A stretch of DNA of 64,000 nucleotides, taken from NCBI GenBank assembly GCA_917880885.1, contig OU862920.1, positions 39,095,019-39,159,018 on the forward strand, written 5' to 3'. Numbering within the stretch: the stretch's first letter is position 1; each line of letters begins with the position of its first letter. Positions 21,061-31,677 of the stretch are shown here, piece after piece. This DNA comes from Limnephilus marmoratus (lineage: Eukaryota; Arthropoda; Insecta; Trichoptera; Limnephilidae). A program made the position numbers and the translations under genes. The notes under the pieces are model-generated. The model was not told the DNA's origin. It searched no databases and was given only the letters and a program-made list of their open reading frames with translations.

Positions 21061-22812
21061 ATGTGCTGTGATCTAACAATTGAGCAGAAGCTGATGCGAT
21101 CCATGAAAACCTACGGTGGGTTGACCCAAGGAAAGGGAATCTCCGATAGTGTTCTGGCAAGGTGGACAACAGGAATGGTGTTTATGTTGAACATTTGTGA
21201 AGAACTGGAAAGTTTTTGCAGCATCTCGTGTCCTACTGGAGAGCAGCATGTAGCCATGAGACCTTTTAGAATCATCCGAGATAATAGTGATGTGGAAAAA
21301 CTAAAAAACTGGTTTGCTCTCCACCCTCCATTTCCCAAAACTGACAGTTTGATTTCTATCAGTAGCGGTTTACTGGCAAGTCCTGAAATTAATTGCCACA
21401 CAGCCCAGAGAATTGGAACGGAGGGAGTGATGAAGATTGTGGGGCAAATGTACGACAAGGTAGTAGTAAAGCGGAAAAATAAAGTTACCACGCTGGCATC
21501 GATCACCTCAACCGTTAAATTGCCGGACAAAAACAGAAGAGTGGCTGTGGATCCGCTCACAATTTTCCAGCGAGTGTGTATTACAAAGCAATCTGAACAG
21601 AATTTACAGGATGACTTCAAGTATGAGTTGGCCCCGTTCCCGATGTCTCTGTTCAATGAACAAGGGATGCGCAAGGGCACAAAATCTACTCTGTACTCTG
21701 CCTTCACTCCTCTTTCCAACCACACGCCGATAGATGCCAGCACTCACGTCATTTTGGATGGTGGCTACCTCTTGCACAAGGTCGTGTGGCAGCGGAAGAG
21801 TACGGTTCGAGCACTTTTGAGGCGTTATACCACCTACGTCCGAAACCACTTTGGGAAGAACGTCTCCATCGTTTTTGACGGCTACCCCGAAGATGCTACC
21901 AAAAAAAAAACACTAAAACAGCGGAAAGACTCCGGCGCTACGCAGCTCATTCCAGCTACGAATTGACGTTCGATGAATCCACAGTAATTCAAATTGCTCA
22001 AGCGCATGTATTGGGCAATGAGAACAATAAGAGACGCCTTATAACTCTTCTCTGTGACACCTTTCAGAAGGATGGAGTAGAAGTGGCTGTTGCCGAAGAA
22101 GATGCGGATCGAGAGATCGTCATGATGAAGGGTGCTTTCAAAAAGAGCAGTAGTCGATCGGGTCGTCATAGTGGGAGAAGACGTCGACCTGCTCGTTCTT
22201 CTCAATGGTTTAGGTGCTGAAGAGACAAACGTCTATCTTCAGAAGAGCACCAAGGGTGAAGCTGGTTGCTGTCACTACTCTACGACCTCCTACAATCACC
22301 AGGGCTCCCGGCGATTACCAGGAACGGTACTATTCACCCACGCGTTTACCGGGTGCGATACCACCTCAGCACCGTTTGGCCAAGGAAAGACCAAAATCAC
22401 CACACTTCTGAGCAAGAGTGAACCACTTGCTGAGCAAGTGGAGGTCTTCCTTCGGCCAGACTCCACCCCACAAGCCAAAAGTGAAGCAGGCATCAAGTGC
22501 TTTGTGGCTCTATATGGGGGTGACATCGCGAGGGATACTTTGGATTTCCTGAGGTATAAGACGTTTGTCACTTCAACAAGCATAAACCTCGCCCGTTTGC
22601 CACCGACGGAAGATGCCGCAGGCCACCATGCAGCAAGGTGCTACCTCCAAGTACAGAAATGGCGAGGAATCAACTTGAATCCTACTGAATGGGGGTGGAA
22701 GCTGTCTTCTCAAGGACTCACCCCCATCCCCACCACGATGGATGCAGATATCGAGACACCTTCTTCGTGCGAGCCTAAGCCCGGGCCATCTAAGATAAAA
22801 AGAAAGGCATGA
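21052..22812 (+). pseudogene. PIN/FEN1-like nuclease family protein, frameshifted
   Basis: Three consecutive plus-strand frames make one protein of the multicopy arthropod/cnidarian family of transposon-associated PIN/XPG-like proteins. Landmarks in order: EQKLMRSMKTYGG, SCPTGEQH, FALHPPFPKTD, a central DPLTIFQRVCI and LAPFPMSLFNEQGMRKGTKS block, the first acidic nuclease motif ILDGGYLLH and IVFDGYPED, then EEDADREI, VIVGEDVDLLVLL (acidic pair) and the HAFTGCDTTS motif that coordinates metal in FEN-type enzymes, ending WGWK and a polar tail. A frameshift occurs at or just after the ten-A run 21901-21910, and another near 22130-22145. The N-terminus is shorter than usual for the family because the frame starts at the inner edge of the left TIR. 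Substrate and role are unknown; nuclease function is inferred from the motifs. Confidence 0.75.
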
Positions 22813-23041
22813 TTTGGCAACCAAGACACAATACCTACATGATTTATTTTAGTTTTATTTTTTGTGTACATATAACTTGTCCTTACAGTAGGTACCATGA
22901 TGTTTGTACAAGCATTTTAGTATGTAGGTATATAAAACAATGTTTGAAGATGACGTAATTCCCGATAGATGTATTATCTTTTCTTTTTTTCATCAAAAAT
23001 GTATTAACAATAACAAAAAACAATTGTAACTGTTTGATAAA

Positions 23042-23617
23042 TAAAACCATAAAAAGACGTGAAAACAGTTTATTTGCATTTCCCCCCAAAACCCGCCTAT
23101 GACTGTTTTTGGTTATCTGGCGTTCTTGAGAGAACCGTTAAGTCTATAGATATCAATCTAGTTTTAAATGAAAGCTAATTAAATTTACTACAATTTTGTT
23201 TCATATAATATTTGACGTGGGATACGTGTTTTAGAAAATATTTTACAAAATAAGTGAACATTTCGAAAAAATGTCACTTTTTGGAAAAAATGTCCTATTT
23301 TCGAAGAACTGTATCTTGAAAACCAATGACTGTATATAGCTTGCTTTGGTCTCAAATTGTAGCAAATTTAGTCTACTTTAAAACTATTTATACTAACTGT
23401 ACCGGTCAGACCCTTCCTTCACTGAGATATTGAGCAAAAACTGAAAAAATCCGAAAATTTCTTGGTTTTTTGGGACCACCGCCGCTCGCACAGCACTTTC
23501 GAAGTTGCAAAATTTTTTTTTTATTACTGGTTTAGGTCCTATTAACATATAAAAAAATTCAGAATGACCGGACCTTTTACAAGCATAACCCCCTTTTCAT
23601 GTTTAACTTGACTGGAC
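23042..23617 (-). repeat. Right terminal inverted repeat
   Basis: Inverse of the left arm 20495-21060. The outer end is CTTGACTGGAC followed by TA. Confidence 0.85.
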
Positions 23618-23639
23618 TATGAGCCGTTCCGTCCTTTTG

Positions 23640-24849
23640 GAGCATTCATTTACTGGACTAGATGTAATATTTTTAAAATGTTCTTCAACATTTTGAAACG
23701 TATTAGATGAGGTCAAAATGTTCGCCCGAAAGTGAGAAGTTATAACTTTGGGGATAAAATTGATAGTGTCAAATGGGATACTGAAAATGGGAAGGATTGG
23801 ATCTTCTTGTAGATTTTGGAGGGAAGAAGACAGAGATCTCTATGAAAGAAAACTTTTTACTAGGAGAGAGAATCGATTTTTAACTGTCAATCTTTTATTG
23901 ACATTTAAATTATTATACAAATGATCGAGACTTTGTCGTAAAGGATGACCAGATAAAGATAAAGTTTTGAAAATATATTTATCAGCAAGGAATTGTCTTC
24001 TCAAAAATAAAGGTGGATCTACACATTCTACCTGGAGGGAATTAATTGGAGAAGATTTCATCGCTCCAATAATCAATCTAAGCGCTTTGGATTGAATTCT
24101 TTCAAGTTTTTTATCCAAATATTTAGGAAGTGGGTAGAAAAGAAATGTACCATAATCCAAGTGGCTTCGAACTAGGGAATTATACATTAATTTAAGAGTA
24201 GTAGGATGAGATCCCCACCATACTCTGGAAACAGCTCGCATCATTTTCACACTTCGCAGAAATATTCTGAATTTGCGGGAGCCAGGAAAGCAAGGTCCAA
24301 AAGTAGACCAAGAAATTTTATTTGCTTAACGATTTGGAGAGAGACATTATCAAAGGAGACAGAAAAGGGGGGCAATTTTCTTTTGCGAGTGAAAACCACT
24401 CTCAGTTTTAGATGTGCTAAATTCATTCCATTTGACAACAACCACAATTTAATGTTACGCAAAGCCAAATTTAATTCCTTTGCAGCATGGGATAAATTTT
24501 TGTGCGATAAATATATAAGAAAATCGTCCGCAAAATAAAGTCGCTTGATAATTGAAGGGATAGCAATGTCTAAATCACTTATATAAATACTAAATAATAA
24601 TGGACTGATAACAGACCCCTGAGGTAATCCTTTCCATAGTTTGCATTTCAACGATTTTGAGGGCGAGTGGATAATAATGGATCTGTCTGTTAGCAAATTG
24701 ATGATAAATTGAACTAATTTAATGGGGATTTTTATTAATTTTTCTTTCAAAATACTAATTAATACATCATCGTAAGCTGACGAAAGATCAAAAAATGTGG
24801 CCAATGTGCAAGAATTAAGAGATTGAGAAATATTTATTATAGTTTCCAC
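23640..24849 (-). pseudogene. LINE reverse transcriptase fragment (LINE 2)
   Basis: Minus strand. 24849-24247 carries motif A (TFFDLSSAYDDV), motif B (GLPQGSVISPLLF), motif C (YFADD) and KFLGLLLD. After a frameshift near 24247, 24250-23840 continues with the C-terminal RT region (RSHLDYGTFLF, KLERIQSKALRLIIG). Reading continues weakly to about 23640. The part N-terminal to motif A is missing because the frame is cut at 24845-24849 by the large inverted-repeat arm. The style agrees with I/Loa-type elements, which would be followed by RNase H like that at 18590-19562. Confidence 0.85.
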
Positions 24850-25486
24850 AAAAAATTATAAATGGATTTCGAAAGATTGTTCTTTTATCTAGCATTCGCA
24901 TGTAATAAATTTTGAGATTTTTTTTTTTTTTAGTATAATGAGGTTATTCCATAGGTCGTTGGCAGAAAATTTTCAAAAAAAAATTTGTATTATACCACAC
25001 CCATTTCAAATAATATAATCATGCAGTAAAATAAATCAGTACATAATCTAGCAAACGCATGTTTTAGAATTTTAATTTTAGTTTCAATAAAATCATTAAA
25101 AAATATGTACGTACATGTGTTTCTTGACGAAAATTGGTCCAATTGTGTATTTATTTGCGCACTTACAAACTAATATAATTCAGATTTTTTTAACATTCTT
25201 ATTAAATATAGACATTATTGAAAAATGATAAATACTTATAATCAAAAAATAATTACAAAAAGTACATTACTTTAATAGTTTTATCATCACGCCTTTCAGC
25301 ATTTTTGGATGAAGGTATAAATTAAAGCTAATTTGGATTGAAATAAATTCGATATTGAGTTATAATTTAAAAAAGCTGGTACGGAGAATAATTAATCTTT
25401 CTCATTGTAACCGCTCTGCACGATCGTAAGAACAACTTTCGACGAAATGTGGATTTTCGTCCGCTGGCTGGTTAAACGCTCTTAAC
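24845..25486 (+). repeat. Left arm of a large inverted repeat
   Basis: Inverse of 38988-39607 over about 640 bp with moderate divergence. The outer end is TCCACAAAAAATTATAAATG, the inner end GGTTAAACGCTCTTAA. The arms are 13.5 kb apart. They could be the TIRs of a single about 14.8 kb element or two unrelated insertions of one repeat in opposite orientation. Confidence 0.8.
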
Positions 25487-27366
25487 GAAAAAATAAAATA
25501 AAATAATAATAGTCAATCTATTCGATTGACTGTTCACGGATTACCGTAATATTACAAATCAAATTATAATGAAAAAATAAATGTGACAATAAATTCTTAT
25601 CTGAAGGCGATCCACTAGTTCACTACTGTGCCGTGGACAGAAGTTCTTCGGTGGACGCCATAGGGATCACTTTGAATAACCGAATTCGTCGACTAGCGGC
25701 CGTATTGTAAAATATCAACGCGAAAATGCATATTTTATTTTATTTTGGGAAGATTGGGTGTAAATATCAACTTTTTTTGCGATTATTATAAATTAAACTG
25801 AATTTGCCACATTACACAATAAAACCATATCCGAAAAGGGGTTTATAAATAGGAGAGTTTGGACTTGAAAGTGTGTTTTTTAGACCTCATACTTTATTTT
25901 TTTATAGGCTTATTAAAAAACTTTAAAAAAAATTACCGATATTTTTAAGGGCCAAGGTATGTTCTACACGCAGTATTTAATTGAAGCATCTACAATACTT
26001 CTAAGCGATCAAATTTTCAAACAAAAACATATGATTTTGCATTATTTACTATGACTTCATCTGAACGCAGACAGTAAGGTACACGAGCACTGCGGGCAAC
26101 ACGACTACAAACTACGAATGTAAAATCCGAACTCGAAGTTAATTTTTGCACCCGTTCTAACAATTGCTATAGAAGATTCGAAGGGGCAAAACTCTACTAT
26201 AAGTGAACTTTACCAAATTAAGCGAAGCACAAGAGCTGCCTGCAGACAGTGGGTTTTCTGCTTCTAGTTTTATCTGCTAGTATTTAATTATCGATATTTT
26301 TATAATTCTGTTTAAATAACATTCCGCTTAAAAACTACAGTAGCTTAGTCGGTAGGTTCAAATTAACTTAAAATTAATTTAAAAAATAAAATCTTATCCA
26401 CAACACAGGTTCGTTCACAAATAAACCAATCACGGTTTATTGCATAAATAAACCGATCCGTTTGTTGATTGATACATTTTTTACAAACCTTGATCAATGA
26501 CATTTAGGATTTAGGTTGTAGGTACCAACCTGATAGATTTGAAATATAAACCGTAACTGATTGCACAATTTTGTGCAATCTGAATGAATAGAAATTGTTT
26601 AAATTACGACGCTAAAACTTATTTAGAATGAACCATACTGTAAAATATAGATTTATTTTTATTTTTTTTTAAATTTTATTTTTAATTTAAAATTTTGTTC
26701 CACTAATTGCTGGATAACAGTAAAAAATTCCTTTTTTGTATGCACGATGTTTTTATTTTTAAAAACTTATTTTTTCCTATTGTTCAAATGAAAATAAATA
26801 ATTATTTTAATAAAGTAGGTACCGTAAGCTATTTAACATAGTTTTTTTTTTTTTTACTAAGTTACGTAATTTTATTTTTGGGACATGGCATCACTGATTC
26901 GCTAACTAACGGCTTGGCGCAATTTTGGGTTTGCGCAAAATTATTTAATTTTCTTTTATAATGTGATTGCTGTCATCAATTTGCGATAATAAGGTAAATA
27001 ATGTTTGACCTAAGTAATTAACCAGTCTTATTTATTTGTTATATTGTATGAAAGGACGTATTATCCATTAGTTAGTGTGGGCATCAGATATTTCATGTTC
27101 CGCCATTTTAAATCCGGCCCTGTAATATCTCTTTACGGGTTCCCCGAACCTGATGGTTTGTGAAACTTATATTTTCGTTACAAAGTATCTAGATAAATAG
27201 TTACTATTACCTCCCACCACGAATTGTGATAGGAACGGCAAAGAAGCGCACTTTTTAACACGCAAGAAGATAGGAAGATTTCCCCACATGGTGGAAGCCC
27301 TCATAAAGAGATTGGTATACATATTCATTTAAAAATATTTGATAGCAATTCCTTTCCAGGCATTCA
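25487..27366. other. No gene recognised
   Basis: AT-rich. A short GC-richer patch (25600-25710) and another at 26050-26250 have no open frame. TGGACGCCATAGGGAT at 25652 resembles TGGACACCATAGCATAT at 39860, hinting that more than the arms is shared between the two sides. Confidence 0.3.
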
Positions 27367-27374
27367 AGTAGGAC

Positions 27375-28499
27375 CAAGGGCGGATTTAGGAGGGGTAGGG
27401 GGCAGATTTAGGGGGCACGTGCCCAAGGTATTTTTGTGTACTGTGGAGATTCCATCATAGTACAGAAAACTGTCTTTAAACATTTCATTTTTCTACATAT
27501 TGTTTTGAAACTTTCATAAACCTTCCTATACATACTTGAACTTGTAGAAATAAACTTGAAGTATGATACTTGCTTATTTAGGGGCCGTTCAAGTATTACG
27601 TAAGGGGGCGTTCAAGTATTATGTAACGCAATTTTTGAAGATTTTTGAACCCCCCTCCCCCCCATGTAACGCGCCGTAACGTTTTTCCGTTTCCCCCCCC
27701 CCCCCCCCTAAACGTTTACGTTACGCCCAAGTGACATTTTTTACCTGAAAGTCACAATTAAGTTGCGCAAAGTACTGGAAAGTCACTTAAATACATTTTT
27801 TCTTGTTTTAATCACGTTTGCGGTAATAAATAAAACAAGAGATTTGGAGAACGAAAAGGAATGCCAACTTGGAAGATTTTAATTCCCTAGTTTTTTATCT
27901 AAATAAATAAAAACATGTTACGTAACGCGTTGTTCGAACCCCCCCCCTCCCCCGTAACGCACAGTAACGTTTCACAAGACCCCCCTTCCCCCCCCAAGTG
28001 CGATACGTAATACTTGAACGGCCCCTAAAGCACTTGGGGGGGGGGTCTTGTGAAACGTTACTGTGCGTTACGAGGGGGGGGGGTTGGAGGGCTCGAACGA
28101 CACGTTACGTAACATGTTTTTCTTTATTTAGATAAAAAAACTAGGGAATTAAAATCTTCCAAGTTTGCAATCCTTTTCGTTCTCGAAATCTCTTGTATTA
28201 TTTATTACCGCAAACGCGATTAAAACAAGAAAAAAGGTATTTAAGTGACTCCAGTACTTTGCGCAACTTAATTGTGACTTTCAGGTAAAAATTGTCACTT
28301 GGGCGTTACGTAAACGTTTAGGGGGGGGGGGGGGGGGGGGGGGTGAAACGGAAAAACGTTTTGGCGCGTTACATGGGGGGGAGGGGGGGTCAAAAATCTT
28401 GAAAAATTGCTTTACGTAATACTTGAACGCCCCCTTACTGATTTTTTGTCCGTCCGCCTCTTGTGCCACTCCCAGAAAAAAATCCTGAATCCGCCCTTG
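27375..28499. mobile_element. hAT-type element hosting a MITE pair
   Basis: The ends CAAGGGCGGATTTAGG (27375) and the inverse CCTGAATCCGCCCTTG (to 28499) are flanked by the perfect 8-bp duplication AGTAGGAC (27367-27374, 28500-28507). Without the nested insert it is only about 270 bp. No transposase. Confidence 0.88.
27582..28434. mobile_element. Head-to-head pair of Harbinger-like MITEs forming a long palindrome
   Basis: GGGGCCGTTCAAGTATTACG (27582) pairs with CGTAATACTTGAACGGCCCC (to about 28027). GGGGGCGTTCAAGTATTATG (27603) pairs with CGTAATACTTGAACGCCCCC (to about 28434). The two about 420-bp copies are inverted about a centre near 28025 and share the interior (for example GTCACAATTAAGTTGCGCAA). 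The flanks end in TTA, the Harbinger target. C- and G-runs up to about 20 nt occur. Confidence 0.85.
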
Positions 28500-29227
28500 A
28501 GTAGGACTGTGGTAAAAGGTAGAACTTCTCTTCCCGCCTAAAGTGTGTTATCCAGGCCATAATGCTCTCAATGGGATTTTACCACCGTAGCAGGAGTTCT
28601 AGAAAATTACTCTCCACTGGAGCGTCTAAGGTCAAAATATGAACTGCTTTTATTTTTCTGTGATTGACAGCGGTCCAAAATGGGACTGCATTTTTTTACC
28701 AAAGTATTTTGACTAAAGTTTATGATTTTATAATATTTTTTAATATATCCTACGAATATGTGATAATCGACAAAAGATAGGTGAATTCATAGAATAGAAC
28801 TATAATCAGTTTGTATGTCTCCATATTAAAATTCGTAGGTAGGTTTTTTTTTAATGTGGGTGGAAAATATTCAAAATGATCTCCAAAAAATCACGATCAA
28901 TTGGAGGAAAAAGTTTTAAATTGCGCTGTCGCTCGAGTGGTTAAGGCATTCCGCATTGTCCTGTACACATCTGGGCTGTGGAAAAAATTTGCAGTTTGCT
29001 ACAACAATACATACGGGCAACTACCAAAAGCTCTGAAAGGAGGATGCACTCATTTCCCGCCTTACTTAGCCACCGACTAAGACAGCTTCTGGGTCAGGAC
29101 ACAAAAGTCAACAAACGTCAGAGTCGGGGCTGTATCAGAGAGGCTTAGCCTAGTCTGGCCCGAACAACGCCTGGTGCGAGTAAAATTTTGGCACCCCTTG
29201 TTAAAACCAATATTAGTTGGTGATCAT

Positions 29228-29470
29228 TAATAATAATAATAATATATGTCTTTATTGAACGAGATTTGTAAGATATATAACTAAAAAAAGTACATGTTAC
29301 AATGGTTTATAAGTTACATAAATACAAAAGTTAACAACAGTTACTGTTATCAATTATATCTTAACAATTTGTATGTTTTTGTATCGCCGTTTTATGAAAA
29401 ATAATCTCAAGTGCGATGTGTTAAGTGTTAGGTATTATTCAATTCAAAGTGGCAATTCCTCACTCGGAGC
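29228..29470 (-). mobile_element. LINE 3' UTR fragment with AATAAA and (TTA)n tail
   Basis: Read on the minus strand, this ends in CGTTCAATAAAGACATATAT followed by TTATTATTATTATTA: a polyadenylation signal and a simple-repeat tail typical of jockey/CR1-like elements. It interrupts the LINE 1 copy. TTACAATGG and AAGTACATGTTACA words are shared with the 3' part of the LINE at 36545-37950. Confidence 0.55.
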
Positions 29471-29711
29471 GGACTTCTCCACTTCGCCCGCATTATCATC
29501 TTTCCACTAAATGAGCGACTTCCTTGATGGACGATCCCTAAATTTTAATTTCACTTACTTTTTTAACTTCTCTTATTAATATTTTTTTTCTGTTTTATGG
29601 TAACATTGGGTACCCAACTTATTATTTATTTTGTGTTTGATTTAATATTTTTTTTTTATAATTTTCATTTTATCTAAATGTAATAGTTTTACATAAAAGA
29701 TTCTCATTTTA

Positions 29712-29854
29712 GGGGAATACATTAATTATGTGAGTTTTCTTCCAATCTAGACCCCTCCCCCTCCCCTTGATGAGATAAATTTGTTACAAGTAACGTGAGA
29801 TTTTGCTGGACCCCTCCCTCCGTTTTTGAGCTCACATAATTAATGTATGCACCC
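29712..29854. mobile_element. Small MITE, Harbinger type, 143 bp
   Basis: The ends GGGGAATACATTAATTATGT (29712) and the inverse CATAATTAATGTATGCACCC (to 29854) are flanked by TTA (29709-29711, 29855-29857). The target reads through into LINE 1 sequence when the element is removed. Related in style to 515-941. Confidence 0.85.
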
Positions 29855-29950
29855 TTATATGGAAAACTGGGATTATTCTGGGAACTATTCTCCTAGTCCT
29901 GCTGGATTAAAAACTTAAATAAAAATAAAATAATGGAAATAACATATTTG

Positions 29951-30266
29951 TGAAACCTTCCGAAAACTAAAGTAGACAAGAGTGGGGAGACTACGAAGCA
30001 CCGATTAGTCTATCTCATGGTCTATCAGGCTAAATCCTATAGATGTATGCGTTTGTCTCTTTTTAGTGTCGCTTTTTCGTTTCATCGAGTTTCAAATTAG
30101 TGTCTAAAAAGAGACAAAAACGTATATATTTATAGGATTTAGTCTGCGAGAGAATGAGATAGACTAATCGGTTTCCTCTTTGTGCTGTATAGAAAAATCA
30201 GTCTCCTCTTTGGCGGTGATTCGTAGCCTCCCCACTCTTGTCTACTTTAGTTTTGTGAAGGTTTCA
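29951..30266. mobile_element. Fold-back MITE, ~316 bp, family also at 3590 and 38640
   Basis: TGAAACCTTCCGAAAACTAA and AGTAGACAAGAGTGGGGA at the left pair with TCCCCACTCTTGTCTACTTT and TGTGAAGGTTTCA at the right. Inner inverted blocks include TAAATCCTATA and GAGACAAA. It directly follows the end of the degraded LINE. The target duplication is unclear. Confidence 0.8.
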
Positions 30267-31660
30267 CTTCTATCACTTGTGAACTGCACACTCGTATATT
30301 TTTTTCCAGTCAGGTTTACCTTTTTTGTTCATAAGAAAAATCATTGAATTTGTTTTTTTTTTTTGCATTTAATGTCGAGAGGTTGCATTGTAGCCACTTC
30401 TAACGTTTTTACTAGTCTTGGTTCAAATTTTGATGTAATCTCCTACCCTCTCTTTTAAACAGCAAATGATATGATTTTTACCACTTTCTAGATTTCTTTT
30501 GCATAGTTCGTTTATTCTTTGTACTGCCCTATTAAGATTGAATAACAGCTTTCTTTAAGTGGACTTGCTTATTGGTAATGGTTGTAATAGGCCACTTGCA
30601 ACACATTTTTTTTTCCGGTTCAGGCAAATATTCTAAGACATTCCGTGTTATTATTTTTTTTAATCGTATTTTTGAAACCCTGGCAATTTTTTGAAAATTT
30701 CAATCCGAAAAATCAGACCATTTTTTATAAACCAGAAAGACGGGACATAATTTTATGGGTGCGATAAAACGATAATTACGTAGCCGAAAATCATTTTAAA
30801 AAAAAGAACATTTTCCACACAAACGGCACAGGAGAATAACGAGGCATACCAAAAATATTACATTTCATAAATATTTTTTTCCTTGATCCATCTTTTTGAT
30901 CATAAATCATTATAATGTTCAATGTCTTTATTAATAAATCCAATGTAATATACTTGTACTTGTAAATTATAATAATAATAAGAATATTATAAAATTTGAT
31001 TTTGTTAATATCCGTACCATTATCATTATACCTCTAAAACATGTTCCGTCAGCGTAAAATGTATGGTGTTCTCTTCATGACATCTGTCAAAAAGTCAAAC
31101 CAAATAATAAGTTCGTGGAGCACAAACAATAAATCTAGTGTACGTTAAATGTCAAATTCAAAATATTGCCTGAAATCAAAGTGATGCTATATAAAAAAAA
31201 TAAATCAATGTGGAATTTTATAAAATTAATAGGAACATTTTCATGTAGTGACGTCACGAGCCCAATAATGGATTTATTTATTTAAAAATAAAAAAAAATT
31301 ACATTTGTAAAAAATTTTAATAACATTTTCGTAATCTTAGTCTATCCACACGATTTTTTCCAAGTCGTTATGAAATCCATGCAAGTGGCCTATTGTATTG
31401 TATTATTACAGATTAATTCACACATCCTCCAAATCAATTGCGATACTCCAATGGTCCAAATATGGAATTATCTTTTGAGGTAATAAACCTAATTAAACCT
31501 TAAATAAAAATTATTTTGAGGGCAAATTATTTGCATTATTTCAGGTTTAAGTTGGACATAATTTTTTATTTATATTTTCAGAATACAAAATCATCATGCA
31601 GCTTATATGATATTTTAGATGGTCCGATCCCTGACCCATTCATTTAAGCAGAAGTTTCGC
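30267..31660. other. Nothing recognised
   Basis: AT-rich, with T- and A-runs. No supported gene, RNA or repeat. Confidence 0.4.
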
Positions 31661-31677
31661 ACTGAGGTATGTTAGCT

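Larger units (their letters stand above)
20495..23617 (+). mobile_element. 3.1-kb element with ~570-bp terminal inverted repeats carrying a nuclease gene
   Basis: Left arm 20495-21060 and right arm 23042-23617 are inverted copies over their whole length. The outermost words are GCCCAGTCAAG and CTTGACTGGAC, flanked by TA (20493-20494, 23618-23619), so a TA target duplication is likely. The only gene inside is the broken PIN/FEN-like nuclease at 21052-22812. No DDE transposase was recognised. The right side abuts the LINE RT at 23640. Confidence 0.75.
28540..29935 (+). pseudogene. Degraded copy of LINE 1 (3' part) with later insertions
   Basis: It matches 16680-17310 in order: AATGCTCTCAA.GGG.TTTTACCAC, CCTGTACACATCTG, GCTACAACAATACATA, GGATGCACTCATTTC, AGCTTCTGG, CCACTAAATGAGCGA and the 3' end CCTGCTGGATTAAAAACTT. 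Inserted material lies at about 28612-28955, 29228-29470 and 29712-29854. No usable reading frame remains. Confidence 0.75.

Noticed and set aside
21111..21743. Long minus-strand frame (210 codons) antisense to the nuclease gene
   Set aside because: It is a shadow of the conserved plus-strand coding frame. No independent protein pattern.
25605..25710. Cluster of restriction-site words (ACTAGT, GAATTCGTCGAC, GCGGCCG) like a cloning polylinker
   Set aside because: The order and spacing do not match a known polylinker, the flanks are normal genomic sequence, and a diverged similar patch occurs near 39840-39880. Probably chance.
28922..28952. tRNA/SINE-like A-box word CGAGTGGTTAAGGC
   Set aside because: No B box or tRNA fold follows, because the LINE sequence resumes at once. 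Not enough for an RNA gene or a SINE call.
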